Below, piece after piece: positions 17,253 through 26,811 of a DNA stretch of 64,000 nt. The stretch is from Salinispora tropica CNB-440 (GTDB lineage: Bacteria > Actinomycetota > Actinomycetes > Mycobacteriales > Micromonosporaceae): positions 3,848,144 to 3,912,143 of the forward strand of contig NC_009380.1 of NCBI RefSeq assembly GCF_000016425.1, read 5' to 3'. The notes under the pieces are model-generated. The model saw only the letters and a program-made list of their open reading frames with translations, did no database searches and was not told where the DNA came from. The translations under genes and the position numbers were made by a program. Position 1 is the first letter of the stretch, and each line of letters starts with the position of its first letter.

Positions 17253-19631
17253 TTACCCTGCCAGGAGCGTGCGGGCACCCTGGGTGATGGCATCCTCGGT
17301 GACCAGTACCTGACGGGCCGCCGGGCCTAATGGTACGAACGAGTCAGCTGCCGCGACACGCCGCACCGCTCCGACGTATCCGGCATCGACCAGGGCCGCG
17401 ATGACCCCCTCCCCCACGCCGCCGGACCGCCGGGTCTCATCCACGACCAGGACTCGGCCGGTCGCGGTGGCCTCCCGGATGAGGTCGGCTACCGGCAGCG
17501 GCGCCAGCCACCGCAGGTCAACCACACGGCTGCCGACCCCCTCCTCGGCGAGCACCGCGGCGGCACGCAGCGACAGCCGGACCCCGTTGCCGAAGGTGAT
17601 GATCGTGATGTCGCCGGCCGAGCCGACACCGTAGCCGCGGGCCCGGCCGATCGGCACCTGCGCGCTCGCCCAGGAGCCCGGCCCCGCGTACTCGGCGAGC
17701 CACTCCCCGTCGCCCTCCGTGCGCAGGTCGCGTGTGTGGTAGAGGGCAATGGGCTCCAGGAAGACGCAGACGCTGCCGTCCACTGCCGCACTGGCCAGGC
17801 AGGTGCGGAGCATGGGCGCGGCATCGTCCGGCCGTGCCGGCACCGCGACCACCGGGCCGGGGATATCCCGGAGTACAGCCACCGAGTTGTCGTTGTGGAA
17901 GTGACCACCGAGCCCCTGCTGGTACGCCAGCCCGGCGATCCGGACCACCATCGGGTTCCGGTAGGCGCCCTGCGAGAAGAACTGCATGGTGGCGGCTTCG
18001 CCGCGCAGTTGGTCCTCGGCGTTGTGCAGATACCCGAGGTACTGGATCTCCGGCACCGGCAACATCCCGGCCAGCCCGGCGCCCAGTCCGAGCCCGAGGA
18101 TCGAGGTCTCGTCGAGGAGGGTGTCGAAGACCCGGGTGGCCCCGAAGCGCTCCCGCAGCCCCTTCGTCACCCCGTACACCCCGCCCTTCGCGCCGATGTC
18201 CGCACCGAACACGGCCATTCGTGGGTGGTCGAGCAGGCCGTCGGCGAGCGCGGCGTTGATGCTCTCCGCGAGGGTCAACGGGCCGGCCAGCTCAGGCGTT
18301 CTTCCGTCGAAGGCCTCGGCTCGGGCAGCCGCGCCGGGACCTTCCGCGCGGGCCGCGGCGGCGGCGACGGCCTGGGCGACCCGGCCCGGCCACCGTGGTG
18401 CCAGCGGGGCGAGGATCTCCGCCGGATCGGCCAGCTTCGGCTCCTCCAGCACCTCCTCGGCGATCCGGCGGACCTGCCAGCCGATCTCGTCGTACCGGGC
18501 CAGCAGGGCCGCACCGGTGGCGATGCCTGCCCCGGTGAGCAGCCGGGCGGTGACCAGCAGCGGATCCCGCTCGAGGTCGGCGGTCATCTCGTCGGTGGTG
18601 CGGTACGCGGTCTCGGCGTCCGCGCCGGCGTGGCCCATCAGTCGGACAGTCGACAGGTGCAGCACGGCCGGCCGGCGGTGTCGACGGACCCACTGCACCG
18701 CCTCGGCCGCCATCGCGTACGCCTCGACCAGGTCGGTTCCGTCGGCGGTGAGGTAGCGGACTCCCGGCTTCGCGCGCAGGACCGCCGCGACCCAACCCTG
18801 CGGGGACCGCACGCTGATGCCGAGGCCGTTGTCCTCGCAGAGGAACAGGACCGGCAGGCGTAGCCCGTTGTGGTCGTACCAGCCGGCGGCGTTCAGGGCG
18901 GCGGTGGCGCTGGCGTGGTTCACCGACGCGTCGCCGAAGGAGCAGAGCACGACGGACTCTGGCGGCCACGGCGCGCTGTCGGGTGCGGTGTTCCCGTCGA
19001 GCCGGCGGGACCGCTCCACCGCCAGCCCCAGACCGACCGCGCGGGGCAGGTGCGAGGCGACGGTGGAGGTGGTCGGCACGACGGCGAGGTCGGCGCGGCC
19101 GAAGACCTTGTGCCGGCCGCCGGCGATCGGCTCCCGAGCCGAGGCGACCATCCCGCGCAGCACGTCGCGGGCCGCCTCGGCGTACTCGGGGGCGAGGGGC
19201 CGTTCCACGCCGCCTGCCGGTGCACCCCAGGTGCCCTCGACCGTGCCGGCGGTGGCCGCGGCGTGGTCGTCCGGGGTGCGATCACCGCCGGCTTGGGCAG
19301 CGCGGACGCAGTAGAACGCACCGGAGCGGTAGTGCAGCAGGGCCGGGTCGGTCGGCCGGAGCGCGGCGGCGACGGCGGCGTTGCCCTCGTGGCCGGCCGA
19401 GCCGATGGTGTAGAAGCCCTCGTCGAAGCTGCGGAGCCAGCGGCCGGCAAGGTCGAGCTGGCGGCTGATGATCTGAGCGTCGAACAGCTCCAGGACCCGC
19501 GCGCCGGTCAGCGATGCCTCCTCGCGGACCGGCCGGGAGGGGTCCCGGTGACGCTGGGCGGCGACCAGCGCCCCCAATCCCACACGGAGCCGCTCGTCAA
19601 GGTCGTACTGGGTGGTCACGTCGGACAGCAT
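17253..19631 (-). CDS. Fused E1 alpha-beta component of 2-oxoacid dehydrogenase
   Basis: A 792-residue thiamine-diphosphate enzyme joining both E1 subunits of branched-chain-type keto-acid dehydrogenases. Residues 60-400 are E1 alpha: IGSAGHEGNAAVAAAL near 75 and the ThDP/Mg motif GDASVNHASATAALNAA near 228. Residues 455-790 are E1 beta: FGADIGAKGGVYGVTKGL, the ThDP-activating Glu in LDETSILGLGLG, GGHFHNDNS, and a transketolase-C domain with ITFGNGVRLSLRAA. No E2 or E3 gene adjoins, so it must use acyltransferase and E3 encoded elsewhere. The exact 2-oxoacid (branched-chain or pyruvate-like) is not readable. A MarR gene lies 51 bases upstream on the same strand. ATG 19631 and GTG 19619 are both possible starts. 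Confidence 0.9.
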   Translation of the reverse strand: MLSDVTTQYDLDERLRVGLGALVAAQRHRDPSRPVREEASLTGARVLELFDAQIISRQLDLAGRWLRSFDEGFYTIGSAGHEGNAAVAAALRPTDPALLHYRSGAFYCVRAAQAGGDRTPDDHAAATAGTVEGTWGAPAGGVERPLAPEYAEAARDVLRGMVASAREPIAGGRHKVFGRADLAVVPTTSTVASHLPRAVGLGLAVERSRRLDGNTAPDSAPWPPESVVLCSFGDASVNHASATAALNAAGWYDHNGLRLPVLFLCEDNGLGISVRSPQGWVAAVLRAKPGVRYLTADGTDLVEAYAMAAEAVQWVRRHRRPAVLHLSTVRLMGHAGADAETAYRTTDEMTADLERDPLLVTARLLTGAGIATGAALLARYDEIGWQVRRIAEEVLEEPKLADPAEILAPLAPRWPGRVAQAVAAAAARAEGPGAAARAEAFDGRTPELAGPLTLAESINAALADGLLDHPRMAVFGADIGAKGGVYGVTKGLRERFGATRVFDTLLDETSILGLGLGAGLAGMLPVPEIQYLGYLHNAEDQLRGEAATMQFFSQGAYRNPMVVRIAGLAYQQGLGGHFHNDNSVAVLRDIPGPVVAVPARPDDAAPMLRTCLASAAVDGSVCVFLEPIALYHTRDLRTEGDGEWLAEYAGPGSWASAQVPIGRARGYGVGSAGDITIITFGNGVRLSLRAAAVLAEEGVGSRVVDLRWLAPLPVADLIREATATGRVLVVDETRRSGGVGEGVIAALVDAGYVGAVRRVAAADSFVPLGPAARQVLVTEDAITQGARTLLAG

Positions 19632-19682
19632 TACCGACCGAGGCCCGGCGTGCCCAGTGGGACACGACGGGGGCGGCCCGGT

Positions 19683-20165
19683 CTACTCCACTTCGCCGGC
19701 TTCCGGGCAGCCGCGGTCGGACATCTTGGTCAGCAGTGCGCGCAGGTCGTTGATTTCCGTATCGCTGAGACCGGAGAGGGGCCGGGATTCGGACATCGCT
19801 TGGTGGACCCGCACCCGCATGCGCCGCCCCACTGTGGTCACCACGAGTGTCTTCTGCCGCCGGTCGGCGGGGTCGATCCGACGCTCGACCAGGCCCGCCT
19901 GTTCCAACCGGTCTACCAGAGCGGTGACGTTGGACCGGTCGCAGCGCAGTTGCTCGGCGAGTTCGCGGGCGGGCAGCGGCCGGTCTGGGTCGAGTTCGTA
20001 CAGGGCGCGGGCCACGGCGGGGGTGAGCCCCAGCCGGGTGATGTCGGTTTCCTGGTCCTGCCGGATGATCGAGGCGATCTGCATGATCCTGCGGATGGCG
20101 TCCCCGGCCAGCTCGGACCGGCTGCTCTCCGGGGAGTCCGCCCGCTGGATGGTGCGATGCGCCAT
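19683..20165 (-). CDS. MarR family transcriptional regulator
   Basis: A 160-residue winged-helix regulator. The DNA-binding part spans about residues 55-115: LPARELAEQLRCDRSNVTALVDRLEQAG is the recognition helix region, followed by the wing DPADRRQKTLVVTTVG. Flanking helices (RIMQIASIIRQ and the C-terminal SDTEINDLRALLTKM) are dimerisation helices. The ATG at 20165 follows GGTAGGG. It lies 51 bases upstream of the fused E1 gene in the same direction and probably regulates that operon in response to an unknown small ligand. Confidence 0.9.
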   Translation of the reverse strand: MAHRTIQRADSPESSRSELAGDAIRRIMQIASIIRQDQETDITRLGLTPAVARALYELDPDRPLPARELAEQLRCDRSNVTALVDRLEQAGLVERRIDPADRRQKTLVVTTVGRRMRVRVHQAMSESRPLSGLSDTEINDLRALLTKMSDRGCPEAGEVE

Positions 20166-20303
20166 GACCAGTACCCTACCCGCCGCAACAGTTGAAGTGG
20201 TCGATTCCCACACGACGGCAGCGGTGTCGGGACCCCGCTCCGATCGAGGAGGTTTCTGCTCGTCGGGCCCGGCGACGGCCGAGGACCGAACCGCCGGGGC
20301 CGG

Positions 20304-20708
20304 TCAGCCGGGCAGGAACGAGAAGCGGACCTGGCGTGTCGGGTTGTCTCCGTTCGGGTCAACCAGGCACAGCGACTGCCAGGCGCCGAGCACGAGCCGC
20401 CCGTCACACACCGGAAGCGTCGCGTACGGCGACAGGAAGGCGGGCAACAGATGGTCCCGCCCATGGCCGGGGGCCCCGTGCCGGTGTCGCCACCGGTCGT
20501 CGGAGGGCAGCAGGTCGTTGAGCACCCGGCGTAGATCGTCGTCGGACCCAGAACCGAACTCGATGAGCGCGAGCCCGGCGGTGGTGTGGGGCACGAAGAC
20601 GTGCAGCAGGCCGTCCCCCTGTCCGGCCACGAACCGGTCCGCCTCGGTGGTGATGTTCCGGACGGTGAGGCGCGAGCCGGTCTGCACTGTTATCACCTCG
20701 GTATGCAT
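20304..20708 (-). CDS. YjbQ/UPF0047 family protein
   Basis: A 134-residue protein of the YjbQ family. Signature segments are GLLHVFVPHTTAGLALIEFG (33-52), DDRWRHRHG, and PVCDGRLVLGAWQSLCLVDPNG, containing the His and Glu/Asp residues around the trimer active site. Family members have weak thiamin-phosphate synthase activity in vitro and can complement thiE mutants, but the physiological role is uncertain. The ATG at 20708 places the first strand correctly; the 17 extra upstream residues do not resemble the family. It is divergent from aceE. Confidence 0.9.
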   Translation of the reverse strand: MHTEVITVQTGSRLTVRNITTEADRFVAGQGDGLLHVFVPHTTAGLALIEFGSGSDDDLRRVLNDLLPSDDRWRHRHGAPGHGRDHLLPAFLSPYATLPVCDGRLVLGAWQSLCLVDPNGDNPTRQVRFSFLPG

Positions 20709-20898
20709 GGTGTGGATTCTGCCCGCAGCCGGCGTGGCCGACCTGTGACGCCGAGACACCGTCAGGCCACCCCCGATGAGGTTACCGATGAGTACCTGTG
20801 TCGAGCGTCGCGTCTCCCACAGGTGAAGTGACGGGGAGTGCCCCGAGAGGGCAGGATGACGCTATAACCTGACCAAAAATCCAACCGAGGGAACGCCT

Positions 20899-23637
20899 GT
20901 GGCCACGGAACGCAAGCGCCCGGTGATCAGTGCCGGTCTGCCGAGCCAGCTTCCGGATATCGACCCCGACGAGACCGGCGAATGGGTCGAGTCGCTCGAC
21001 GGTGTTGTCGACGAGCGCGGGACGAAACGCGCCCGCTACGTCATGCTGCGCCTGCTGGAACGAGCCCGCGAGCGTCAGGTCGGGGTGCCATCCCTGACCA
21101 CCACGGACTACATCAACACCATCGCACCCGAGCGGGAGCCCTGGTTCCCCGGCGACGAACACGTCGAGCGGCGCATCCGGGCCTACATCCGGTGGAACGC
21201 CGCGGTGCTGGTACACCGGGCCCAGCGGCCGGACATCGGCGTCGGTGGACACATCTCGACGTTCGCCAGCTCGGCCTCGCTCTACGAGGTCGGCTTCAAC
21301 CACTTCTTCCGGGGTAAGGACCACCCGGGCGGCGGCGACCACCTCTTCTACCAGGGGCACGCCTCCCCCGGCATGTACGCGCGGGCGTTTCTCGAGGGGC
21401 GGCTCAGCGAGCACCAGCTCGACGGGTTCCGCCAGGAGCTGTCCCACCCCGGTGGCGGGCTGCCGTCGTACCCGCACCCCCGGCTGATGCCGGACTTCTG
21501 GGAGTTCCCCACCGTCTCGATGGGCCTCGGCGGCGTCAACGCCATCTACCAGGCCCGGTTCAACCGCTACCTGCACCACCGCGGCATCAAGGACACCTCC
21601 GACCAGCACGTGTGGGCGTTCCTCGGTGACGGCGAGATGGACGAGCCGGAGACACTGGGCGCGATCGGGACGGCCGCCCGGGAGGAGCTGGACAACCTCA
21701 CCTTCGTCATCAACTGCAACCTGCAACGCCTGGACGGACCGGTCCGCGGCAACGGCAAGGTCATGCAGGAGCTGGAGGCGTTCTTCCGGGGTGCCGGCTG
21801 GAACGTCGTCAAGGTCGTCTGGGGCCGCGAGTGGGACCCACTGCTCGCCCGGGACACCGACGGCGCCCTGGTCAACCTGATGAACACCACGCCCGACGGT
21901 GACTACCAGACCTACAAGGCGGAGTCCGGGGCATACATCCGGGAGCACTTCTTCGGCCGTGACCCGCGGACCCGCAAGATGGTCGAGCACCTCAGCGACG
22001 ACGAGATCTGGAACCTGAAGCGGGGTGGCCACGACTACCGGAAGCTCTACGCGGCGTACAAGGCGGCGGTGGAGCACACCGGGCAGCCGACGGTGATCCT
22101 GGCCAAGACCATCAAGGGTTGGACGCTCGGCTCGCACTTCGAGGGGCGCAACGCCACCCACCAGATGAAGAAGCTGACGCTGGATGATCTGAAGACCTTC
22201 CGCGACCGGCTCTACCTGGACATCCCGGACAAGGCGCTGGAAGAGAACCCCTACCTGCCGCCGTACTACCGGCCGGAGGCGAAGTCCGACGAGATCGAGT
22301 ACCTACACGAGCGCCGCCGGCAGCTCGGCGGCTACCTGCCGTCCCGACGGCCCGGTACGAAGCGGCTGACCATCCCCGGTCCAGAGAGCTTCGCCGATGT
22401 CAAGCGCGGTTCCGGTAAGCAGAAGGTGGCCACCACGATGGCCTTCAACCGCCTGCTCAAGGACCTGATGAAGGACCGCGAGTTTGGCCAGCGCTGGGTT
22501 CCGATCATCCCGGACGAGGCCCGCACCTTCGGTATGGACTCGCTCTTCCCGACACGGAAGATCTACTCGCCGCACGGCCAGCGCTACACCTCGGTTGACC
22601 GGGAGCTGTTCCTGTCGTACAAGGAGGCGACGGGCGGGCAGATCCTGCACGAGGGCATCAACGAGGTCGGCTCGGTCGCCTCCTTCACCGCGGCCGGCTC
22701 CGCGTACGCCACACACAACGAGCCGATGATCCCGATGTACATCTTCTACTCGATGTTCGGGTTCCAGCGGACCGCGGACGGGCTCTGGGCGGCGGCCGAC
22801 CAGATGGCCCGGGGCTTCCTGCTCGGCGCGACCGCCGGACGGACCACGCTCAACGGCGAGGGCCTCCAGCACGAGGACGGTCATTCGCTGTTGATCGCCG
22901 CCACCAACCCGGCGGTGGTCGCCTACGACCCGGCGTTCGCCTTCGAGATCGCGCACATTGTGGAGAACGGCCTGCACCGTATGTACGGCGAGGCGCAGGA
23001 GAACGTCTTCTACTACCTGACGGTCTACAACGAGCCGATCGTGCAGCCGGCGGAGCCGGCAGAGGTCGACGTCGAGGGCATCCTGAAGGGCATCTACCGG
23101 TACTCGCCGGCGCCCCAGGTGGACGGCCCGCCGGCACAGCTTCTCGCCTCCGGCACCGGCCTGCAGTGGGCGCTCAAGGCGCAGGACCTGCTTGCCCGCG
23201 ACTGGGGGGTGGCCGCCAGCGTCTGGTCCGTGACCTCCTGGACCGAGTTGCGCCGCGACGCGGTCCAGGCGGAGGAGCACAACCTGCTCAACCCGACCGG
23301 GGAGCAGCAGGTTCCGTACGTGGCGGCCAAGCTGGCCGACGCCGACGGGCCGAAGGTCGCGGTCAGCGACTGGATGCGCGCGGTGCCGGATCTGATTTCC
23401 CGCTGGGTGCCCGGCGACTACACCTCACTCGGCACCTGCGGCTTCGGTATGTCGGACACCCGGCACGCGCTGCGTCGATACTTCCACGTGGACGCGGAGT
23501 CAATCGTGGTCGCGACGTTGCGGCAGCTCGCTCTCCGCGGCGCGGTACCGGCGGGGGTTCCCGCCGAGGCGGCCAAGAAGTACGCCATCGACGACGTCGG
23601 GGCCGCCCCGGTCGGTGAGACCGGCGGCGACAGCTGA
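20899..23637 (+). CDS. aceE: Pyruvate dehydrogenase E1 component, homodimeric
   Basis: A 912-residue homodimeric E1 that decarboxylates pyruvate on thiamine diphosphate and hands the acetyl group to lipoyl E2. It is full length. The ThDP/Mg motif GDGEMDEPETLGAIGTAARE (about 244-263) ends with NLTFVINCNLQRLDGPVRGN. Catalytic-loop and substrate residues are seen in GHASPGMYARAF (about 153) and LQHEDGHSLL (about 655). The GTG at 20899 follows GAGGG. E2/E3 are not linked, as is usual in actinobacteria, where E1 works in a mixed pyruvate/2-oxoglutarate complex. It supplies acetyl-CoA for the fatty-acid genes 5 kb downstream. Two hairpins follow the gene. Confidence 0.97.
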   Translation: MATERKRPVISAGLPSQLPDIDPDETGEWVESLDGVVDERGTKRARYVMLRLLERARERQVGVPSLTTTDYINTIAPEREPWFPGDEHVERRIRAYIRWNAAVLVHRAQRPDIGVGGHISTFASSASLYEVGFNHFFRGKDHPGGGDHLFYQGHASPGMYARAFLEGRLSEHQLDGFRQELSHPGGGLPSYPHPRLMPDFWEFPTVSMGLGGVNAIYQARFNRYLHHRGIKDTSDQHVWAFLGDGEMDEPETLGAIGTAAREELDNLTFVINCNLQRLDGPVRGNGKVMQELEAFFRGAGWNVVKVVWGREWDPLLARDTDGALVNLMNTTPDGDYQTYKAESGAYIREHFFGRDPRTRKMVEHLSDDEIWNLKRGGHDYRKLYAAYKAAVEHTGQPTVILAKTIKGWTLGSHFEGRNATHQMKKLTLDDLKTFRDRLYLDIPDKALEENPYLPPYYRPEAKSDEIEYLHERRRQLGGYLPSRRPGTKRLTIPGPESFADVKRGSGKQKVATTMAFNRLLKDLMKDREFGQRWVPIIPDEARTFGMDSLFPTRKIYSPHGQRYTSVDRELFLSYKEATGGQILHEGINEVGSVASFTAAGSAYATHNEPMIPMYIFYSMFGFQRTADGLWAAADQMARGFLLGATAGRTTLNGEGLQHEDGHSLLIAATNPAVVAYDPAFAFEIAHIVENGLHRMYGEAQENVFYYLTVYNEPIVQPAEPAEVDVEGILKGIYRYSPAPQVDGPPAQLLASGTGLQWALKAQDLLARDWGVAASVWSVTSWTELRRDAVQAEEHNLLNPTGEQQVPYVAAKLADADGPKVAVSDWMRAVPDLISRWVPGDYTSLGTCGFGMSDTRHALRRYFHVDAESIVVATLRQLALRGAVPAGVPAEAAKKYAIDDVGAAPVGETGGDS

Positions 23638-23649
23638 CCGACCGTCCTG

Positions 23650-23686
23650 GTGGGCCCGGCGTGGGAGTGTTCCGCGCCGGGCCCAC
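23650..23686. terminator. Hairpin terminator after aceE
   Basis: GTGGGCCCGGCG (23650-23661) pairs perfectly with CGCCGGGCCCAC (23675-23686) around a 13-base loop, 13 bases after the aceE stop. There is no U tract, as is common for high-GC actinomycete terminators. Confidence 0.75.
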
Positions 23687-23751
23687 GGCGTCTCTCGGGT
23701 GGGTCGGGTCCATCCGCTTCCCTGCTGGGCCTGCGGGAGCTACAAGGTGGC

Positions 23752-23787
23752 GGTGGCCCGGATCCCTGGCTAGGACCCCGGGCCACC
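23752..23787. terminator. Second hairpin between convergent aceE and SRPBCC genes
   Basis: GGTGGCCCGG (23752-23761) and CCGGGCCACC (23778-23787) form a perfect 10-bp stem 33 bases from the stop of the minus-strand SRPBCC gene. It could terminate transcription from that side, giving each convergent gene its own hairpin. Confidence 0.6.
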
Positions 23788-23819
23788 ACCGGAACGGGTG
23801 ACGCCAGGACGAGGCCCGG

Positions 23820-24266
23820 TCAGCCGACGGCGGCCAGGTCGGTCAGCCGGGCGAGCGAGTCCTCCAGGTCGGCGCCGACCCGACGTAGACCGAGCCGGAG
23901 CAGGGCGGCTTTGACCGGGCCGGCCGGCCAGCGTACGACGATCAGCCGCACGACCGTCCCGCCCTCCGCCTCGTCCGCGGTGAGCTGGACGTAGATCTCG
24001 GTGCGCGCCTCCGCTCGGGCACCGGCGCCCTTGGCGCGTTCTCGCCAGCCGATCAGGGTCGGCTCCTGGTAGGCGATCACCTCGGCCTCATGTGCCGCGC
24101 CGCGCCCCGCCTGGACCCGCTGCCGCCGACCGAAGCCCTCCCCGGAGAGCACTTCCGCCGCACGGACCCCGGCCAGCCAGGCCGGTAGCTGTTCAGCCCG
24201 CTGCACGACACCCCAGACCGCTTCGATCGGCGCGGTTACGTGCGAGCTGCGTTCCACGAGGATCAT
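23820..24266 (-). CDS. SRPBCC family protein (polyketide cyclase/START-like)
   Basis: A 148-residue hydrophobic-pocket protein of the SRPBCC superfamily. The start MILVERSSHVTAPIEAVWGV (residues 1-20) and PAWLAGVRAAEVLSGE follow the usual beta1-alpha1 pattern; TLIGWRERAKG and GTVVRLIVVRW are inner strands, and a long C-terminal helix ends in EDSLARLTDL. No ligand can be assigned. The ATG at 24266 follows GGAGGAAGACGGAAA. It is divergent from gltX. Confidence 0.83.
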   Translation of the reverse strand: MILVERSSHVTAPIEAVWGVVQRAEQLPAWLAGVRAAEVLSGEGFGRRQRVQAGRGAAHEAEVIAYQEPTLIGWRERAKGAGARAEARTEIYVQLTADEAEGGTVVRLIVVRWPAGPVKAALLRLGLRRVGADLEDSLARLTDLAAVG

Positions 24267-24454
24267 TTTCCGTCTTCCTCCAGTGCGGACAACCCACGAT
24301 ATCGGCACTCTATGCGCGATTTAGGACGTAAACGGACAGGTAGGTAGAAGACACGCCGAAGACCCTTGTCTCCATCGGTGAGATGCGGGTATGGCCGCCA
24401 CCGGTGGCGAGGGGCCCTGCCGGACGCCGGTGCCGCCGGCCGTAGGCTTGGGGC

Positions 24455-25864
24455 GTGACGGTACGTGTGCGCTTCGCCCCCTCCCCGACCGGAATGTTCC
24501 ACGTCGGCGGTGCCCGCTCTGCCCTGCAGAACTGGATCTTCGCCAAGCAGCAGGGCGGGGTGTTCGTACTCCGGGTCGAGGACACGGACGCGGCCCGCAA
24601 CAAGCCCGAGTGGACCGAGGGAATCCTGGCGGCGCTGGAGTGGATCGGCATCGCGCGCGGTAGCTACGAAGGGCCCTACTTCCAGTCCTCGTACGCGACC
24701 GAGCACCGCGCCGCCGCCAGCCGGCTACACGAGGGCGGGCGCGCGTACTACTGCGACTGCACCCGTGAGGTGGTGCAGGCCCGTACCGGCTCGCCACACA
24801 CCGGCTACGACGGCTTCTGCCGGGACCGGAACCTGGGGCCGGGTGCCGGCCGCGCCCTACGCTTCCGGACCCCGGACGAGGGTGCGACCGTGGTGGTCGA
24901 CCTGATCCGCGGTGAGCCCACCTTCGACAATCGGCTGATCGAGGACTTCGTGATCGCCCGAAGCGACGGCTCACCGGTCTTCCTGCTCGCCAACGTGGTT
25001 GACGACATGACGATGGGGATCACCCACGTCATCCGGGCCGAGGAGCACCTACCCAACACCCCGAAGCAACAGCTGCTCTGGGACGCACTCGGCGTCAAGC
25101 CACCGGTCTGGGCGCACGTCCCGGTCGTCGTCAACGAGAAGCGGCAGAAGCTGTCCAAGCGCCGCGACAAGGTCGCCCTGGAGGCGTACCGCGACGAGGG
25201 CTATCTGGCCGACGCGATGTGCAACTACCTGATGCTGCTCGGTTGGGCCCCGTCCGGCGACCGGGAGATCGTGCCCTGGCCGGTCATCGAGGAGGAGTTC
25301 CGACTGGAGGAGGTGAACCCCTCCTCGGCCTTCTTCGACGAGAAGAAGCTACGCGCGTTCAACGGTGAGTACATCCGAGCGCTGCCGATCGCCGAGTTCA
25401 TCGCGGGATGCCAGCCGTGGTTGACCGGTACCGCGACGATCGCACCTCCGCCGTGGCAGCCGGACGAGTTCGACGCCGAGGCGTTCGCGGCGGTGGCACC
25501 GCTGGCACAGACCCGCATCGCCGTCCTCAGCGAGATCGTGCCCAACGTGGACTTCCTCTTCCTCGACTCGCCGCTGATCGACGAGGGAGCGTGGGCCAAG
25601 GCGATGAAGGAGGGCGCCGGCGACCTGCTCGACGCGGTGATCGCCGCCTTCACCGCGCTGCCTTCGTGGGACGCGGACTCAACCAAGTCGACACTGGAGG
25701 CAGTCGGTGCGGAGCACGGCCTGAAGCTGGGCAAGGCTCAGGCACCCGTCCGGGTAGCGGTGACCGGCCGCCGGGTCGGTCTCCCCCTCTTCGAGTCCCT
25801 CGAGGTCCTGGGCCGCGAGCGCACCCTGACCCGCCTACGGGCTGCCCGCCTCCGTCTCCCCTGA
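24455..25864 (+). CDS. gltX: Glutamyl-tRNA synthetase
   Basis: A 469-residue class I aminoacyl-tRNA synthetase charging tRNA-Glu, and presumably tRNA-Gln for later amidation. The start VRVRFAPSPTGMFHVGGARS carries the HIGH-type motif as HVGG (residues 15-18); the KMSKS-type loop is KLSKRRDK near 230. Cys/Tyr zinc-binding-like residues appear in YYCDCTREV near 105. The C-terminal anticodon-binding domain is helical, ending in RVGLPLFESLEVLGRERTL. The GTG at 24455 has only a weak ribosome binding site and could be leaderless. Confidence 0.96.
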   Translation: MTVRVRFAPSPTGMFHVGGARSALQNWIFAKQQGGVFVLRVEDTDAARNKPEWTEGILAALEWIGIARGSYEGPYFQSSYATEHRAAASRLHEGGRAYYCDCTREVVQARTGSPHTGYDGFCRDRNLGPGAGRALRFRTPDEGATVVVDLIRGEPTFDNRLIEDFVIARSDGSPVFLLANVVDDMTMGITHVIRAEEHLPNTPKQQLLWDALGVKPPVWAHVPVVVNEKRQKLSKRRDKVALEAYRDEGYLADAMCNYLMLLGWAPSGDREIVPWPVIEEEFRLEEVNPSSAFFDEKKLRAFNGEYIRALPIAEFIAGCQPWLTGTATIAPPPWQPDEFDAEAFAAVAPLAQTRIAVLSEIVPNVDFLFLDSPLIDEGAWAKAMKEGAGDLLDAVIAAFTALPSWDADSTKSTLEAVGAEHGLKLGKAQAPVRVAVTGRRVGLPLFESLEVLGRERTLTRLRAARLRLP

Positions 25865-26118
25865 GGCGAGGCACACCCTGCCGTCCGAAGGTCCGGCGCG
25901 GTAGGTAAAATGCGCGGGTCGACCCGACCGCGACCGGTGGCTCCTCGGTGGAAGATCGCAGATAGCTGAAATTTCTTCACCAGGCTGTGTGGGCAGCTGT
26001 CGCGCGACGGAGTCTATTGAGGTGGGGGCGTCCGGTCCAGCATCCGGGTGCCCACGGCGATCCGCGTGCACGAAGCCCGCAGCGATGCCATCCATCGAAC
26101 GGGGGCGAGGAGGCAGCG

Positions 26119-26769
26119 ATGGTCCGTAGGGTACGGCGGTTAGCCGCCATGATGGCCAGTGGTCTCGCGACGGGGGTGCTTTCGCTCGGCCTGACCGCAG
26201 CACCCGCGTCGGCGACATCGAAGCCACCGCCCGCGGGGGTGGACATCACCGGCACCGGGATGGCCGAGCCGTTACGCCTACGCGCCGACGCCCACCCGAC
26301 CCAGGTGGCGGCCGTCATCGACCAGGTCAACTTCCTCGGCAACGCCGGCCAGAGCAGCGAACCGGAGAAGGCCGACCTCGGTCCGAAGTACACCGTCGTT
26401 GTGCTCGCTGCTGAAGAGCCCCAGCAGACCTACGACCTGTACCCGAAGGCGGCCGGCGGACCCCGCATCTACCGACCGGCCAAGCAGCCGGACGCTCAGG
26501 AGACCACCGCCGGCTGGTTCTTCGGCCGGCTCACCATGTCGGAGACGCTGCGGACAGCTGGCGTGCCGTTGGAACGGCAGGTGGACACGGTTGGTGGGGC
26601 CGGCGGCGGCGAACGGATGATTCCGGAAAAAGCCGTCAACCCCGCTGAGACCATCGACGAAACCTTCAGCGGATTCCCCCGGCTGCTCCTTGCCAACGTG
26701 GCCATCGTGCTGACGATCACCTTCGGGCTGGCCGGGATCGCACTGCTGATCCGGCGTCGGTCCCGCTGA
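26119..26769 (+). CDS. Exported, membrane-anchored protein of unknown function
   Basis: A 216-residue protein with a basic N-terminus, a hydrophobic core and an AxA cleavage site (APASATS, ending near residue 34), followed by an extracytoplasmic domain of about 145 residues. A C-terminal transmembrane helix (LLLANVAIVLTITFGLAGIALL, positions 189-210 in two parts) is followed by the positive stop-transfer tail RRRSR. The middle contains TYDLYPKAAGGPRIYRP and a Gly-rich VGGAGGGER but no known motif. The ATG at 26119 follows GAGGAGGCAGCG. The topology suggests a cell-surface protein; the function is unknown. Confidence 0.78.
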   Translation: MVRRVRRLAAMMASGLATGVLSLGLTAAPASATSKPPPAGVDITGTGMAEPLRLRADAHPTQVAAVIDQVNFLGNAGQSSEPEKADLGPKYTVVVLAAEEPQQTYDLYPKAAGGPRIYRPAKQPDAQETTAGWFFGRLTMSETLRTAGVPLERQVDTVGGAGGGERMIPEKAVNPAETIDETFSGFPRLLLANVAIVLTITFGLAGIALLIRRRSR

Positions 26770-26811
26770 CGCCTTCGGGGTGGCGCCAGTGCCGGGCCGT
26801 CCAGGCGCGAA

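Noticed and set aside
20782..22161. Long minus-strand open frame (459 codons) opposite aceE
   Set aside because: It lies antisense to the well-supported aceE; its product is Val/Gly/Arg-rich with no motif, a typical high-GC shadow frame.
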